Source: Planktothrix rubescens CCAP 1459/22 (lineage in GTDB: Bacteria > Cyanobacteriota > Cyanobacteriia > Cyanobacteriales > Microcoleaceae). Taken from it: a stretch of 64,000 nt of DNA. The position numbers and the translations under genes are program-made. This document shows, piece by piece, positions 8,334 through 17,264 of the stretch (position 1 is its first letter; the number at the start of each line of letters is the position of its first letter). Under the pieces are notes generated by a model. The model worked only from the letters and a program-made list of their open reading frames with translations. It was not told the DNA's origin and searched no databases. The stretch covers positions 682,001-746,000 of the forward strand of contig LR882958.1 of NCBI GenBank assembly GCA_904830895.1. The letters run 5' to 3'.

Positions 8334-9671
8334 TTATTGAGAAATTTCTCTTAGGCAATCGATAACACCATTGGCAAGATGATTCATTGTTTCTTGGCTA
8401 ATTGAAGGCTGGGAGACTATAAAGTTAAAAATCATTTGATCTTGAAAAGTCGTAACTGCAACTGTGAAAATCTTTCCAAAGATCACATTCGATGGTACGA
8501 AACTAATTTCTTCTATTTCTAAATCTCCATAAATATTAGGAATATCAACTCTGCCCATATTGGTTACGGAAACTGTCATAGGTGATTCATCTGGCTGATT
8601 TAGATAATACTCAACAGTCTTTCTAAAAACCTTCAAAGGTTTAAAAATATCTTGATTTTTAATCTTTGATTCAACTTGATGCGTAACATCTCTGGCTAAA
8701 TCCCAAAATGAAGTTTGACTTTTAATGGTGTGGAGTGAGGTGATCCAGGAAGCGATACAACTCATATTTTTAGGGCCAATAACGGGTTTAATTCTTCTGC
8801 GTAAATCCACAAAAGAACGGCAGGATAGATTAATATTTCTTAATTCCCCTTTTCTGATTTTATCCCCTACTGTCATCAGCATAGCTGCACATAAAGCTCC
8901 TTGTATCGTTGTATTTTCTTGGTGACAAATTTTAATCAGCTTTTGGGTTAAATCCTTCTCTAAATACCTTGAAGTCATACCACAATTTCTAAGCTGAATA
9001 GGAACGGTTTTTTCTGACTCTAATCGTTCGGGTTTATGCCAAAACATTTGCCATTTTGTCTTCAATAAAAATTTTTTACCTTGGATAACTCCTTTGTTTC
9101 CTAGCATCCAACTGGGTAAAACTTCATCTATGGGCGGAAGTACATTAATAGTCTCAAAATCCATAGGACTACCCGATATCAGGGATTGGTAAAATTTCAA
9201 GATTTGCGATTGTAGGTTAATAGAAGATGTTGCATCAGTTATAGCATGATGTACTGTTGTAATTAAATAACTTTTATTACTTTCAATAGCATGGTTAATT
9301 AAAACACACCTTAACAAGCATTTACTACTATCAATACTCTGATTTAATTCTTCTCTTACAACATCTTGCCAACCCTCTGAATGGTTCTGGATGACTACAC
9401 GCAGAGGAATTTTATCTACCCCTTCACTCGTAAAATTAAAGTTATCCCCTGAACTAACAATTTTAGAATTCAATCTAGGGTTAACACATTGAATCAGATT
9501 TAGCCCTTCTCTTAAAATATCTGGATTAATTTCACCCAAAATCTTACTTATTGTCACCACATTAAATGTTCCTTTCTGGTGATTCAATATTTCCATTGCT
9601 TGTTCACTATCTACAAGGGTTCTGTTGTAATCCATGGCTTTTTTGATGGTATAATTTATTGGCTGATTCAC
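8334..9671 (-). CDS. condensation-fold acyltransferase (PapA/AATase-like)
   Basis: A 445-residue stand-alone protein of the CoA-dependent acyltransferase/condensation superfamily. The catalytic motif HHxxxD appears as TVHHAITDATSS (139-150). The second half carries SCRSFVDLRRRIKPVIG, the structural motif seen in PapA5 and alcohol acetyltransferase-like proteins. It is not embedded in a peptide synthetase: there are no adenylation or carrier domains and no neighbouring biosynthetic genes. The likely role is esterification or amidation of a small molecule or lipid, with unknown donor and acceptor. The standard final Gly of HHxxxDG is replaced by Ala. Base composition is host-like. Confidence 0.75.
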   Translation of the reverse strand: MNQPINYTIKKAMDYNRTLVDSEQAMEILNHQKGTFNVVTISKILGEINPDILREGLNLIQCVNPRLNSKIVSSGDNFNFTSEGVDKIPLRVVIQNHSEGWQDVVREELNQSIDSSKCLLRCVLINHAIESNKSYLITTVHHAITDATSSINLQSQILKFYQSLISGSPMDFETINVLPPIDEVLPSWMLGNKGVIQGKKFLLKTKWQMFWHKPERLESEKTVPIQLRNCGMTSRYLEKDLTQKLIKICHQENTTIQGALCAAMLMTVGDKIRKGELRNINLSCRSFVDLRRRIKPVIGPKNMSCIASWITSLHTIKSQTSFWDLARDVTHQVESKIKNQDIFKPLKVFRKTVEYYLNQPDESPMTVSVTNMGRVDIPNIYGDLEIEEISFVPSNVIFGKIFTVAVTTFQDQMIFNFIVSQPSISQETMNHLANGVIDCLREISQ

Positions 9672-9741
9672 TAAATAAGTTATAATATTTTACCATAGGA
9701 GTTTGGATACCAAACCCCTATTTTTTGTCTAATTGACACGA

Positions 9742-11133
9742 TTAAAACTCAATGGTTTGTGGGGCTCTGGGGAAGGGAATTACATCCCGAATATTCCCCA
9801 TCCCCGTCATAAATTGTACCACCCGATCAAATCCTAATCCAAATCCGGCGTGGGGGACGGTTCCATATTTCCGTAATTCCAAATACCACCATAATTCCTC
9901 TGGATTTATTCCCAAGGTTTTCATCCGATTTTCTAACATTTCTAACCGTTCTTCCCGTTGGGAACCTCCGACAATTTCCCCAATTTTAGGAGCTAAAACA
10001 TCCATCGCCCTAACGGTTTTTCCATCCTCATTTAAGCGCATATAAAAGGCTTTAATTTCTTTAGGATAGTCCGTAACCATTGTCGGTTTTTTAAAGTATT
10101 CTTCAGCTAAATAACGTTCATGCTCCGATTGTAAATCTAAACCCCAACTAACGGGATATTCAAACTGTTTATCCGCTTTTTCTAAAATTGCGATCGCTTC
10201 AGTATAAGTAATCCTTCCAAACTCATTATTAATAATATTATGAGCCGTTTCTAATACCGATTTATCAATCCTTTCATTAAAAAATTCCATGTCTTCAGGA
10301 CAGGTTTCTAATACCGATTTAAAGATATATTTTAAGAAATCTTCGGCTAAATCCATATCTCCTTCTAAATCACAAAAAGCCATTTCTGGTTCAATCATCC
10401 AAAATTCCGCTAAATGGCGAGAAGTATTAGAATTTTCCGCCCGAAATGTCGGCCCAAAAGTATAAACATTCCCAAACGCCATCGCCATAATTTCTGCTTC
10501 TAATTGCCCACTTACGGTTAAATAAGCAGGTTTTCCAAAGAAGTCTTGATCGTAATCAACCTGTTGAGATTCAGTTAGGGGAATATCCTTTAATTTAAAG
10601 TTAGTTACACTAAACATTTCCCCCGCTCCTTCACAATCACTACCAGTAATAATAGGAGTATGAACCCATAAAAAACCCCGTTCTTGGAAGAATTGATGTA
10701 CCGCCGAAGCACAGGTATTTCTAACTCGAAAAACTGCCCCCAAGGTATTAGTCCGGGCGCGTAAATGCCCAATTTCGCGGAGAAATTCAAAGGAATGACG
10801 TTTTTTTTGTAAAGGATATGTTTCAGCGTCTGCTTCCCCATAAACCGTAACTTGAGATGCTTTTAATTCTATCCGTTGTCCCTTGGCGGGAGATTCGACT
10901 AATACCCCGGAAATTTCCACCGATGCACCTGTATTTAGTTGTTTTAAAATATTCCCATAGTCAGCTAAATCGGGATTTAATACTACTTGCAAATTAGCCA
11001 AAGCTGAACCATCATTGACTTCTACAAAGGTAAATTCTTTCAATTCCCGTTTGGTTCTGACCCAACCCTGAACCGTTACGGTTTCGTTAAGTTTACCCGT
11101 TCTCAAAAGTTGAATAATTCTGCTCACTGTCAT
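9742..11133 (-). CDS. asnS: asparaginyl-tRNA synthetase
   Basis: A 463-residue class II aminoacyl-tRNA synthetase that charges tRNA-Asn. An N-terminal OB-fold anticodon-binding domain ([21 protein letters not shown]) is followed by the catalytic core: motif 1 around [27 protein letters not shown], motif 2 as [25 protein letters not shown], and motif 3 as [15 protein letters not shown] near the C terminus. I start at ATG 11133 ([10 protein letters not shown]), which gives the usual family length; an extra 11 upstream codons are open but overlap the border of a repeat element. The upstream region is occupied by two tandem inverted-repeat elements, so its promoter is unclear. Confidence 0.95.
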   Translation of the reverse strand: MTVSRIIQLLRTGKLNETVTVQGWVRTKRELKEFTFVEVNDGSALANLQVVLNPDLADYGNILKQLNTGASVEISGVLVESPAKGQRIELKASQVTVYGEADAETYPLQKKRHSFEFLREIGHLRARTNTLGAVFRVRNTCASAVHQFFQERGFLWVHTPIITGSDCEGAGEMFSVTNFKLKDIPLTESQQVDYDQDFFGKPAYLTVSGQLEAEIMAMAFGNVYTFGPTFRAENSNTSRHLAEFWMIEPEMAFCDLEGDMDLAEDFLKYIFKSVLETCPEDMEFFNERIDKSVLETAHNIINNEFGRITYTEAIAILEKADKQFEYPVSWGLDLQSEHERYLAEEYFKKPTMVTDYPKEIKAFYMRLNEDGKTVRAMDVLAPKIGEIVGGSQREERLEMLENRMKTLGINPEELWWYLELRKYGTVPHAGFGLGFDRVVQFMTGMGNIRDVIPFPRAPQTIEF

Positions 11134-11158
11134 GGTTTTATCCTTTTGGCTACTATTA

Positions 11159-11329
11159 TATAGCAATCCTAAATAGGTTGTAACATTTTAATACTGACAT
11201 GAAACAGCCAGAAGTATTATCCCAGATCCGGCGTTCCCTCCCCCCCTAGCCCCCCGTGCACGGCAGGTTTGGGGGGGCTGTTCCCTTTTGATCAGGGATT
11301 TTAAACACAACTCAAATAGGATTGCTATA
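11159..11329. repeat. inverted-repeat element, copy 1
   Basis: A 171-base element with imperfect terminal inverted repeats: TATAGCAATCCTAAATAGG at the left, and the complement of ...CAAATAGGATTGCTATA at the right. Its middle holds the GTGCAC hairpin (slightly decayed here, GTGCACGGCAGG). It encodes no protein. The termini and size fit a miniature inverted-repeat transposable element. It is followed directly by a second copy that shares the terminal TA. Confidence 0.8.
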
Positions 11330-11493
11330 TAGTAATCCTAAATAGGTTGTAACATTTTAATACTGACATCAAACAGCCAGAAGTATTATCCCAGATCCCT
11401 CCCCCCCCTAGCCCCCCGTGCACGGGGGGTTTGGGGGGGGGCTGTTCCCTTTTGCCCAGGACTTTTGAACACAACTCAAATAGGATTGCTATA
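11328..11493. repeat. inverted-repeat element, copy 2 (tandem)
   Basis: A second 166-base copy of the element at 11159-11329, in the same orientation and abutting it. Its outer parts are almost identical (AATCCTAAATAGGTTGTAAC, then GAAGTATTATCCCAGATCC), and it carries a complete GTGCAC hairpin with long G and C runs. Together they fill the space between asnS and riboflavin synthase, which are transcribed in the same direction. Confidence 0.8.
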
Positions 11494-11544
11494 TTATTCC
11501 TAGATTAGCGAAAAATGGAGCGAGCGCCACTAAAATAACATTAA

Positions 11545-12267
11545 TTAACTAAATCCATGTTCAGCTAAAAACTCTGGGGTAATTTCTGTTAAGGTGGAAA
11601 TTGCTGGGATATTATCATAACTTTCAACATAATTCAAGTTTCCTTTGAGATAACTTTGGAGAAATTTCCCGACATATTTTCCTAAAATATCTGCTTCAAT
11701 ATTAACCCAACTTCCCGGTTGTAAATAGCGTAAATTGGTTTCTTGATAACTATGGGGAATAACCGCCACTTGAAACCAATTACCGTCAAGATCACAATCA
11801 GAAATTGTTAAACTAATTCCATTGACTGCAATACTTCCTTTTGGCACAATATAAGGAGCAATTTGACGCCGCCAAATATTGGCGTCACTAACAGGAGCGC
11901 CAAACCGCATTTCCCAAGAAGTTGCTGTCGAAGTAACGGACTGGAGACACCCGACTCCATCAATATGACCCGTAACAAAATGTCCCCCTAACTTACTTCC
12001 GGCTCTTAGGGACGTTTCTAAGTTAAAATAACCTTCTAAACTCTGTCCCAGTTTTGTCCGGTTTAAGGTTTCAGGAGACGCCGTGGCGATAAACCCTTTA
12101 TCCCGAATTTCTACCACCGTCAGACAAACTCCATCCACTGCTACACTATCACCGATGGCTAAATCCTTTAAAATTAAGTCCACATCCCCCAAGACGCAAC
12201 TAATTTGGAATTGATCTTGTCCTAGAGGTTGAAGGGTTGCCAGCGCTTGAATAAGTCCTGTAAACAT
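11545..12267 (-). CDS. ribE: riboflavin synthase, alpha chain
   Basis: A 240-residue enzyme that converts two molecules of 6,7-dimethyl-8-ribityllumazine to riboflavin. It shows the internal duplication of the family. Domain 1 starts MFTGLIQALATL, with GDSVAVDGVCLTV and GGHFVTGHIDGVG. Domain 2 has PYIVPKGSIAVNGISLTI and WFQVAVIPHSYQETNL, then NIEADILGKYVGKFL. The C-terminal tail of about 30 residues after the second barrel is longer than in enteric enzymes. No other riboflavin genes adjoin it. Confidence 0.95.
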   Translation of the reverse strand: MFTGLIQALATLQPLGQDQFQISCVLGDVDLILKDLAIGDSVAVDGVCLTVVEIRDKGFIATASPETLNRTKLGQSLEGYFNLETSLRAGSKLGGHFVTGHIDGVGCLQSVTSTATSWEMRFGAPVSDANIWRRQIAPYIVPKGSIAVNGISLTISDCDLDGNWFQVAVIPHSYQETNLRYLQPGSWVNIEADILGKYVGKFLQSYLKGNLNYVESYDNIPAISTLTEITPEFLAEHGFS

Positions 12268-12460
12268 AGAGCAGTTAGTTGTTAAAGGTTGAGGTGTTCA
12301 GGGTTGAGGTGTTCACGGTTAACGGTTAATACCTCAACAGCTAAAATCCAATGTCGATTCCGACAAAAATCAAGGCATACTGGAATAGAGTTGGTATAAG
12401 TATCTATGGCTTAACCACTGAGCTTGTCGGGAATATTTGATAGAGAGGCTAATAAACGTA

Positions 12461-12970
12461 ATGATTGAAATGAAAGTCGCTGGAATTGCACTCGACGCGG
12501 CTACACGCAGCCCGATTATTCTACTGCGAGATGCGGTCGAGAGACGTGCTTTACCGATTTATGTTGGCCAGGATCAAGCCAAATCGATCCTCGGTGCTTT
12601 AGAAAATCATAAACCACCCCGACCCCTGACCCATGATCTATTTGTTAATCTTCTCGAAACTTGGGATATGACCCTGGAAAAGATTATCATTCATTCCTTG
12701 CAAGATAGCACGTTTTATGCTGTGTTAATTGTCCGTCAAGGAGAAATTAGGAAGGAAATTGATGCTCGTCCTAGTGATGCAATTGCTATTGCTTTACGCA
12801 CCGATAGCTCAATTTGGGTTATGGAAGAAGTCATTGCAGATGCTTCTATTCCTGTGGATAGGGATGCGGATGAAGCAGAAAGACGAGCGTTTCGAGACTT
12901 TATCTCTAACTTGAGTCCTTCGGATTTAATCAAACGTTCAGAACTGAATAAAACCGATGAAACACAATAG
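12461..12970 (+). CDS. DUF151 bifunctional nuclease family protein
   Basis: A 169-residue protein starting at ATG 12461 (MIEMKVAGIALDAATRSP), preceded by GAGAGG. A TTG eight codons upstream is possible but less likely. The core IILLRDAVERRALPIYVGQDQAKSI, followed by RPLTHDLFVNLLE and IDARPSDAIAIALRT, is the DUF151 (bifunctional nuclease, BFN1-like) signature. A C-terminal UVR/coiled segment follows (DEAERRAFRDFISNL). Plant BFN homologues have DNase and RNase activity; the bacterial role is unclear. It is the first gene of a short plus-strand run leading to the aldo/keto reductase 69 bases on. Confidence 0.88.
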   Translation: MIEMKVAGIALDAATRSPIILLRDAVERRALPIYVGQDQAKSILGALENHKPPRPLTHDLFVNLLETWDMTLEKIIIHSLQDSTFYAVLIVRQGEIRKEIDARPSDAIAIALRTDSSIWVMEEVIADASIPVDRDADEAERRAFRDFISNLSPSDLIKRSELNKTDETQ

Positions 12971-13039
12971 GAGAGTCGGGGGAGCAGTCCGTCCTCACTT
13001 GCTAATAAGAAAGAACAGTTAATCATCAATATATCAATA

Positions 13040-14167
13040 ATGCGTTATAGACGGTTTGGCAAAACGAACCTAGATTTTTCTGTATTTTCTTTGGGTACAA
13101 TGCGTTATTTGGCATCTTCAGAAAATGCCTATTTAACAATCAAAAAAGCGATTTCTCTGGGGATAAATCATATTGAAACCGCACAGGGTTATGGTGAAAG
13201 TGAATCTTTTTTAGGGGCGGCAATATTAGGGGGTTTGTCAATAGAGCGATCGCAATTTTATATTACGACTAAAATCACCCCCGATTCTAACCCAGATGTG
13301 TTAGAAAAAAAAATTGATCAATCCCTAAAACGCCTAAATTTAGATTATCTCGACTGTCTAGCAATTCATGGAATTAACACCAGAGAACACCTAGAACAAA
13401 CCCTTCAAGGACTATCAGGAGTTGAAAAAGCGATCGCCGATGGTCGAGTACATCATTTAGGGTTTTCAACTCATGCTCCCCTAGAGGTAATTTTATCAGC
13501 AATTCAAACAGATTTATTTCAATTTGTCAATCTGCATTATTACTATTTTTTTCAAAAAAATGCGATCGCCATTGAGTTAGCTGCTCAAAAAGATATGGGA
13601 ATTTTTATTATTTCTCCGGCGGATAAAGGTGGACAACTTTATTCTCCTCCAGAAACCTTAAAAAACCTCTGTGATCCGATTTCTCCCCTAATATTAAATT
13701 ACCGATTCTTATTAAATGATTCCCGAATTACAACTTTAAGTGTAGGGGCGACGACCCCCGAAGAATTAGAATTAGATCACCCTTTAAAAGTAGCCGACCA
13801 AGAAATTGAATTAACCCCAGAAGAAATCGCTATTTTTCAACAATTAGAAACCCAAAAAATAGAACGTTTAGGAATAACAAAATGTAGTCAATGTGATCAA
13901 TGTTTACCCTGTCCAGAACAGATTAATATTCCCGAAGTCTTACGATTAAGAAATTTAGCTCTGGCTTACGATATGATCGAATTTGGAAAATATCGTTATC
14001 AAATGTTTGAAAATGCCGGTCATTGGTTTCCAGGTAATAAAGCAAATCGTTGTAACGACTGTGGCGACTGTTTACCCCGTTGTCCTGAACAATTAGACAT
14101 TCCTACCTTATTAAAACAGACCCACGAACTTCTCAAAGGTACAGAAAGAAAACGACTTTGGGAATAG
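13040..14167 (+). CDS. aldo/keto reductase with C-terminal Fe-S motifs
   Basis: A 375-residue protein. An N-terminal aldo/keto reductase barrel (MRYRRFGKTNLDFSVFSLGT, ETAQGYGESESFLG, FYITTKI, LAIHGI) contains the Tyr, Lys and His of the catalytic set; the usual FDTA is IETA, so the first Asp is replaced. A ferredoxin-like C-terminal extension follows, with CSQCDQCLPCPEQINIP (about 292-308) and CNDCGDCLPRCPEQLDIP, together two Cys clusters suited to [4Fe-4S] binding. This architecture is common as an uncharacterised oxidoreductase in cyanobacteria and clostridia. NADPH use is inferred from the family. Substrate unknown. Confidence 0.88.
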   Translation: MRYRRFGKTNLDFSVFSLGTMRYLASSENAYLTIKKAISLGINHIETAQGYGESESFLGAAILGGLSIERSQFYITTKITPDSNPDVLEKKIDQSLKRLNLDYLDCLAIHGINTREHLEQTLQGLSGVEKAIADGRVHHLGFSTHAPLEVILSAIQTDLFQFVNLHYYYFFQKNAIAIELAAQKDMGIFIISPADKGGQLYSPPETLKNLCDPISPLILNYRFLLNDSRITTLSVGATTPEELELDHPLKVADQEIELTPEEIAIFQQLETQKIERLGITKCSQCDQCLPCPEQINIPEVLRLRNLALAYDMIEFGKYRYQMFENAGHWFPGNKANRCNDCGDCLPRCPEQLDIPTLLKQTHELLKGTERKRLWE

Positions 14168-14177
14168 AAATTATCTG

Positions 14178-14204
14178 CCTTCGTGTCTTCGTGTCTTTGT
14201 GGTT
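14178..14204 (+). repeat. 3'-flank repeat (TTCGTGTCTTTGTGGTT type)
   Basis: The sequence CCTTCGTGTCTTCGTGTC continuing CTTTGTGGTT lies 10 bases past the stop of the aldo/keto reductase gene. Near-identical copies occur at 31064-31092, 41737-41762 and, reversed, at 47530-47556. Three of the four lie just downstream of a stop codon in the gene's sense direction. It has no strong dyad symmetry and does not look like an intrinsic terminator. Confidence 0.75.
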
Positions 14205-14225
14205 AACTTAATCCTATCATAATTT

Positions 14226-14741
14226 ATGAATTTAATCAATAAACTAGCTAAAGTTTTTATCTGTATCTTGATTTTTAATAGTTTAATTTATCCAGTGCGA
14301 TCGCAAACATCTCCAGAAATTTCCCTGAATAAACCGACAAAATCCTGTTTTTCAGAAGATGCTGTTTTACCCTTTCCTCCTGTCTCTCAAACCGAACCTA
14401 GTATCCCTAATCTTTGGTTAGCTGAAAAACTCTATGAAGACAAAGTTATGAAAACTTGGTATATTGAAAATAATGTTGTGCAACTTTCACCTAATATTTA
14501 TTTAGATGCTCCTATAACATTAGTAGTAGACCGAGAAAAATGGAATGCACAACAGTATTTAGGACAATATGTATTGGTAAATAGATTTGCGACCGTAGCT
14601 CAAAGTTATGGTTATAATTTGCGAGTTTGTAACCTTCAAGGAGATTTACTTGGCTATTATTACTGTGATTTTACCAGATCTCCTTTAGACTGTAAGGTTA
14701 AAATTAGATCTACTGGTTTAAGAAGACGAGATTTTAAATAG
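14226..14741 (+). CDS. secreted hypothetical protein
   Basis: A 171-residue protein with a clear N-terminal signal sequence (Lys at 6 and 10, then VFICILIFNSLIYPV, cleavage plausible near RSQT). Four or five cysteines in the mature part may form disulfides. The remainder (PNLWLAEKLYED, NVVQLSPNIYLDAPITLVVDREKWNAQ, VLVNRFATVAQSYGYNLRVC) recurs in cyanobacterial unknowns. It is predicted to be periplasmic. It precedes a Uma2 gene by 13 bases and is probably co-transcribed with it. No function recognised. Confidence 0.65.
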   Translation: MNLINKLAKVFICILIFNSLIYPVRSQTSPEISLNKPTKSCFSEDAVLPFPPVSQTEPSIPNLWLAEKLYEDKVMKTWYIENNVVQLSPNIYLDAPITLVVDREKWNAQQYLGQYVLVNRFATVAQSYGYNLRVCNLQGDLLGYYYCDFTRSPLDCKVKIRSTGLRRRDFK

Positions 14742-14754
14742 GAGTCAACAAATT

Positions 14755-15336
14755 ATGATTGCTCAAAGTGAAACAAAAATCTACACTCCTGAAGAATACC
14801 TAGAACTAGAAATTGTCTGTGAAACTCGCAACGAATATCGCAATGGAGAAATTATTCCTATGACTGGTGGAACACCTGACCATAACGAAATTGCTGGAAA
14901 CCTGAACGCTTCTCTCAAACTTGCGTTAAAAGGTCAACCTTATCGCATTTTTATCGCAGATCAACGGCTGTGGATTCCAACTATTAACATCTATACCTAT
15001 CCCGATGTTATGGTACTGCAAAAGCCCATAGAACTGCAAATCGGACGAAAAGATACAGTGATTAATCCTGTTCTTATCGCCGAAATTCTATCTAAATCCA
15101 CCCAAAATTATGACCGTAGCGAAAAATTTGCCACCTATCGAACTATCCCAACTTTTAAAGAATATTTATTAGTGGATCAATATCGGATTCATGTTGAACA
15201 TTATGTTAAAACTGGTGTGAATCAATGGACATTTTCAGAATATGATGATCCGAATATTACTTTATCTTTAAATACCCTGGAATTACAAATATTAATTGCT
15301 GATCTTTATGAAAATATTGATTTTATCAATTCCTAA
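14755..15336 (+). CDS. Uma2 (DUF820) family PD-(D/E)XK nuclease-like
   Basis: A 193-residue Uma2 family protein. Typical blocks are YTPEEYLELE, RNEYRNGEIIPMTGGTPDHN, YPDVMVL, NPVLIAEILSKSTQNYDRSEKFATYRTIP and KEYLLVDQ. The Asp of YPDVMV and the Glu of AEILS form the PD-(D/E)XK catalytic pair. These genes are hugely expanded in cyanobacteria; nuclease activity is predicted from fold only and biological role is unknown. A Rho-independent terminator follows at once. Confidence 0.88.
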   Translation: MIAQSETKIYTPEEYLELEIVCETRNEYRNGEIIPMTGGTPDHNEIAGNLNASLKLALKGQPYRIFIADQRLWIPTINIYTYPDVMVLQKPIELQIGRKDTVINPVLIAEILSKSTQNYDRSEKFATYRTIPTFKEYLLVDQYRIHVEHYVKTGVNQWTFSEYDDPNITLSLNTLELQILIADLYENIDFINS

Positions 15337-15342
15337 TAGAAT

Positions 15343-15378
15343 GATTCCCCCCTTTTTTAGTTGAGGGGGAATCTTTTT
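15343..15378 (+). terminator. intrinsic terminator after Uma2 gene
   Basis: GATTCCCCC (15343-15351) pairs perfectly with GGGGGAATC (15365-15373) across a 13-base loop and is followed by TTTTT. It is a classic intrinsic terminator for the plus strand, starting 7 bases past the Uma2 stop and ending against the stop codon of the convergent gene. Confidence 0.88.
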
Positions 15379-17032
15379 AAAAATCTGCTGGAATTAACTG
15401 TAATCGGCCTAAATCTAAATCCTCAGAAGGAATAAAATGGACTTCCAATAAAGCCATCATATCCTTAAATTGGGGTTGACCTCGGGAAGCACCCGTTAAT
15501 CCCATAGCAATAATTAAACCACACCAACCCTTGGTTTCTTTACAGCGTTGTTCCCATTTTTTCCGGGCTTCTTGATGCACCGGATCATCTTCAATAAACT
15601 CCCCAAATAAATGTAAATCTCCATCTTCTGTTTTAAGAATTCCCAAGTCATAATTGCAGCCCCGAGTCGGATCTTCACCCGGATTAAAACAAATTCCTTC
15701 GAGTCCGCCCGCATCTTGTAAACTGCGAATTAATACCTCAGCTTTCGGTTTAGTAGTTTGAATCACAACCACTGGTAAACCATCGCCAGCTTCTGTAATT
15801 TCTGTTTCTGCGGCTTGATGAAATTGGGTATTACTTCGCAAATATTTAGCAGTTTTCCAGGGGATAACTCCCAAACTCAAGAAAGACTTGGGCGGGACTA
15901 AATCATCGCGTAACCGAGGAACATCGACGTCCATGTCCTCATCATCATCTTCGTCATCATCCGCCACCATTGACGCCAACTCCGAAGCAATATCGGGTAA
16001 AGTTTCCACCTTTACCGAGACCTGTTTTTTCTCCCCATCGGGCAAATCTACCGGAATCCGATACCGACGGTTTAGACTAGGAAACTCATATCGGGCTAAT
16101 TTTTGACGATGATCCCGTAAAAAGCGATGTAAGGCTTCTAAAGCAATTAAAACAGTCGCCGCTTCTTCATCATACAAAATCGAACGTAATCCTTCTAAGG
16201 GATGAAGATTACCAAAATTGGGCTCGATTTCCGATGGGGATAAATTAGTGATACTGACAAAATCATCATCATCCTCGTCCTCATCTTCATCAAAACCATC
16301 GGTGCGATCAAAAGTAACAAATAAACAGTCCTGAGTTAAAAAAGCTTCCTCTAAATTTTCATAGGATTTATTGCGAATAATTCTTTCTCGAAACCGTCTT
16401 AACGAGTCCAAAGAACGATACAACAATACCCCATAATCCATTCCCAGTTTACCCAAAGTGGAAATATATAAGGTATTAACACCAAATAGGTTTAATTCAA
16501 CTGAAATAATCTGATGATCTCCTAAATGTTCCCAAGGAGCATCTTGCCAAATTTGATAGGCTTTTTCCGTCACCACTTTTGCATATTGGGCCGGGAGTTG
16601 GGGCGGGCGGCTCTGGGCCACTTCCTGTAACCCTCGAAAAATTTCATCAATCAGAGGTAAATCCGGGACATATTCAATGACGATATCTAAATCTTGGAGA
16701 ACCCCCCGCAGAAAAAATTGAATTTCCCGATCTTTGACCACTATTTTTTGGGGACGGGCCACGGGCGCGGAACTTTGGGGATGTTCGATGGCCCTGAGTA
16801 GTGTCCTTACAATTGCTTCTGGCCCCATATCTGATGCCACCATATCCATTGCTCGCACCATCCCCTGAGATCCATCTACCCAAATAATACATTCGCCCGT
16901 AGCTTCGGAGTCTGTGTCGGTAGTAGGACTGGCATCGGTTGCCATTGGACGCCGATCTCCTTCCCACACACTGGGAATTTGGGGTAAATTTTTGAGCCTA
17001 CGGACGGTTGAGTGATTGAGAGTTGCCATCAA
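15377..17032 (-). CDS. conserved cyanobacterial protein with acidic linkers
   Basis: A 551-residue soluble protein not assigned to a named enzyme family by eye. After a disordered N terminus, a first domain (CIIWVDGSQGMVRAMDMVAS, then VVKDREIQFFLRGVLQDLDI) resembles a family fixed in cyanobacteria (possibly the one catalogued as DUF6930; not certain). Two very acidic runs (about 255-264 DEDEDEDDDD and about 352-362 DDDEDDDED) separate domains. A C-terminal domain has CNYDLGILKTEDGDLHLFGEF and GWCGLIIAMGLTGASRGQPQFKDM. No membrane segment. Single gene, convergent with Uma2. Confidence 0.7.
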   Translation of the reverse strand: MMATLNHSTVRRLKNLPQIPSVWEGDRRPMATDASPTTDTDSEATGECIIWVDGSQGMVRAMDMVASDMGPEAIVRTLLRAIEHPQSSAPVARPQKIVVKDREIQFFLRGVLQDLDIVIEYVPDLPLIDEIFRGLQEVAQSRPPQLPAQYAKVVTEKAYQIWQDAPWEHLGDHQIISVELNLFGVNTLYISTLGKLGMDYGVLLYRSLDSLRRFRERIIRNKSYENLEEAFLTQDCLFVTFDRTDGFDEDEDEDDDDFVSITNLSPSEIEPNFGNLHPLEGLRSILYDEEAATVLIALEALHRFLRDHRQKLARYEFPSLNRRYRIPVDLPDGEKKQVSVKVETLPDIASELASMVADDDEDDDEDMDVDVPRLRDDLVPPKSFLSLGVIPWKTAKYLRSNTQFHQAAETEITEAGDGLPVVVIQTTKPKAEVLIRSLQDAGGLEGICFNPGEDPTRGCNYDLGILKTEDGDLHLFGEFIEDDPVHQEARKKWEQRCKETKGWCGLIIAMGLTGASRGQPQFKDMMALLEVHFIPSEDLDLGRLQLIPADF

Positions 17033-17264
17033 ATTAATCTTAATCTTGGGGTAGTTTCACCAGTTTCGATGGTGCCACACAACGAATAGCTTAAACTCGC
17101 CATGTTGTAATGCAATGCTGTATCCATCTTATAGGAAAAATCCCAGAAAAATCCGTCGCTTTAGGACAGTCCATGGCAAAATCCTACACTCTGTCTTTAC
17201 CAAGGACTACCCACGATTGTAAACCCTGACCAAACACTGTAGTTTGAAAAATTAATTAAGGGTA

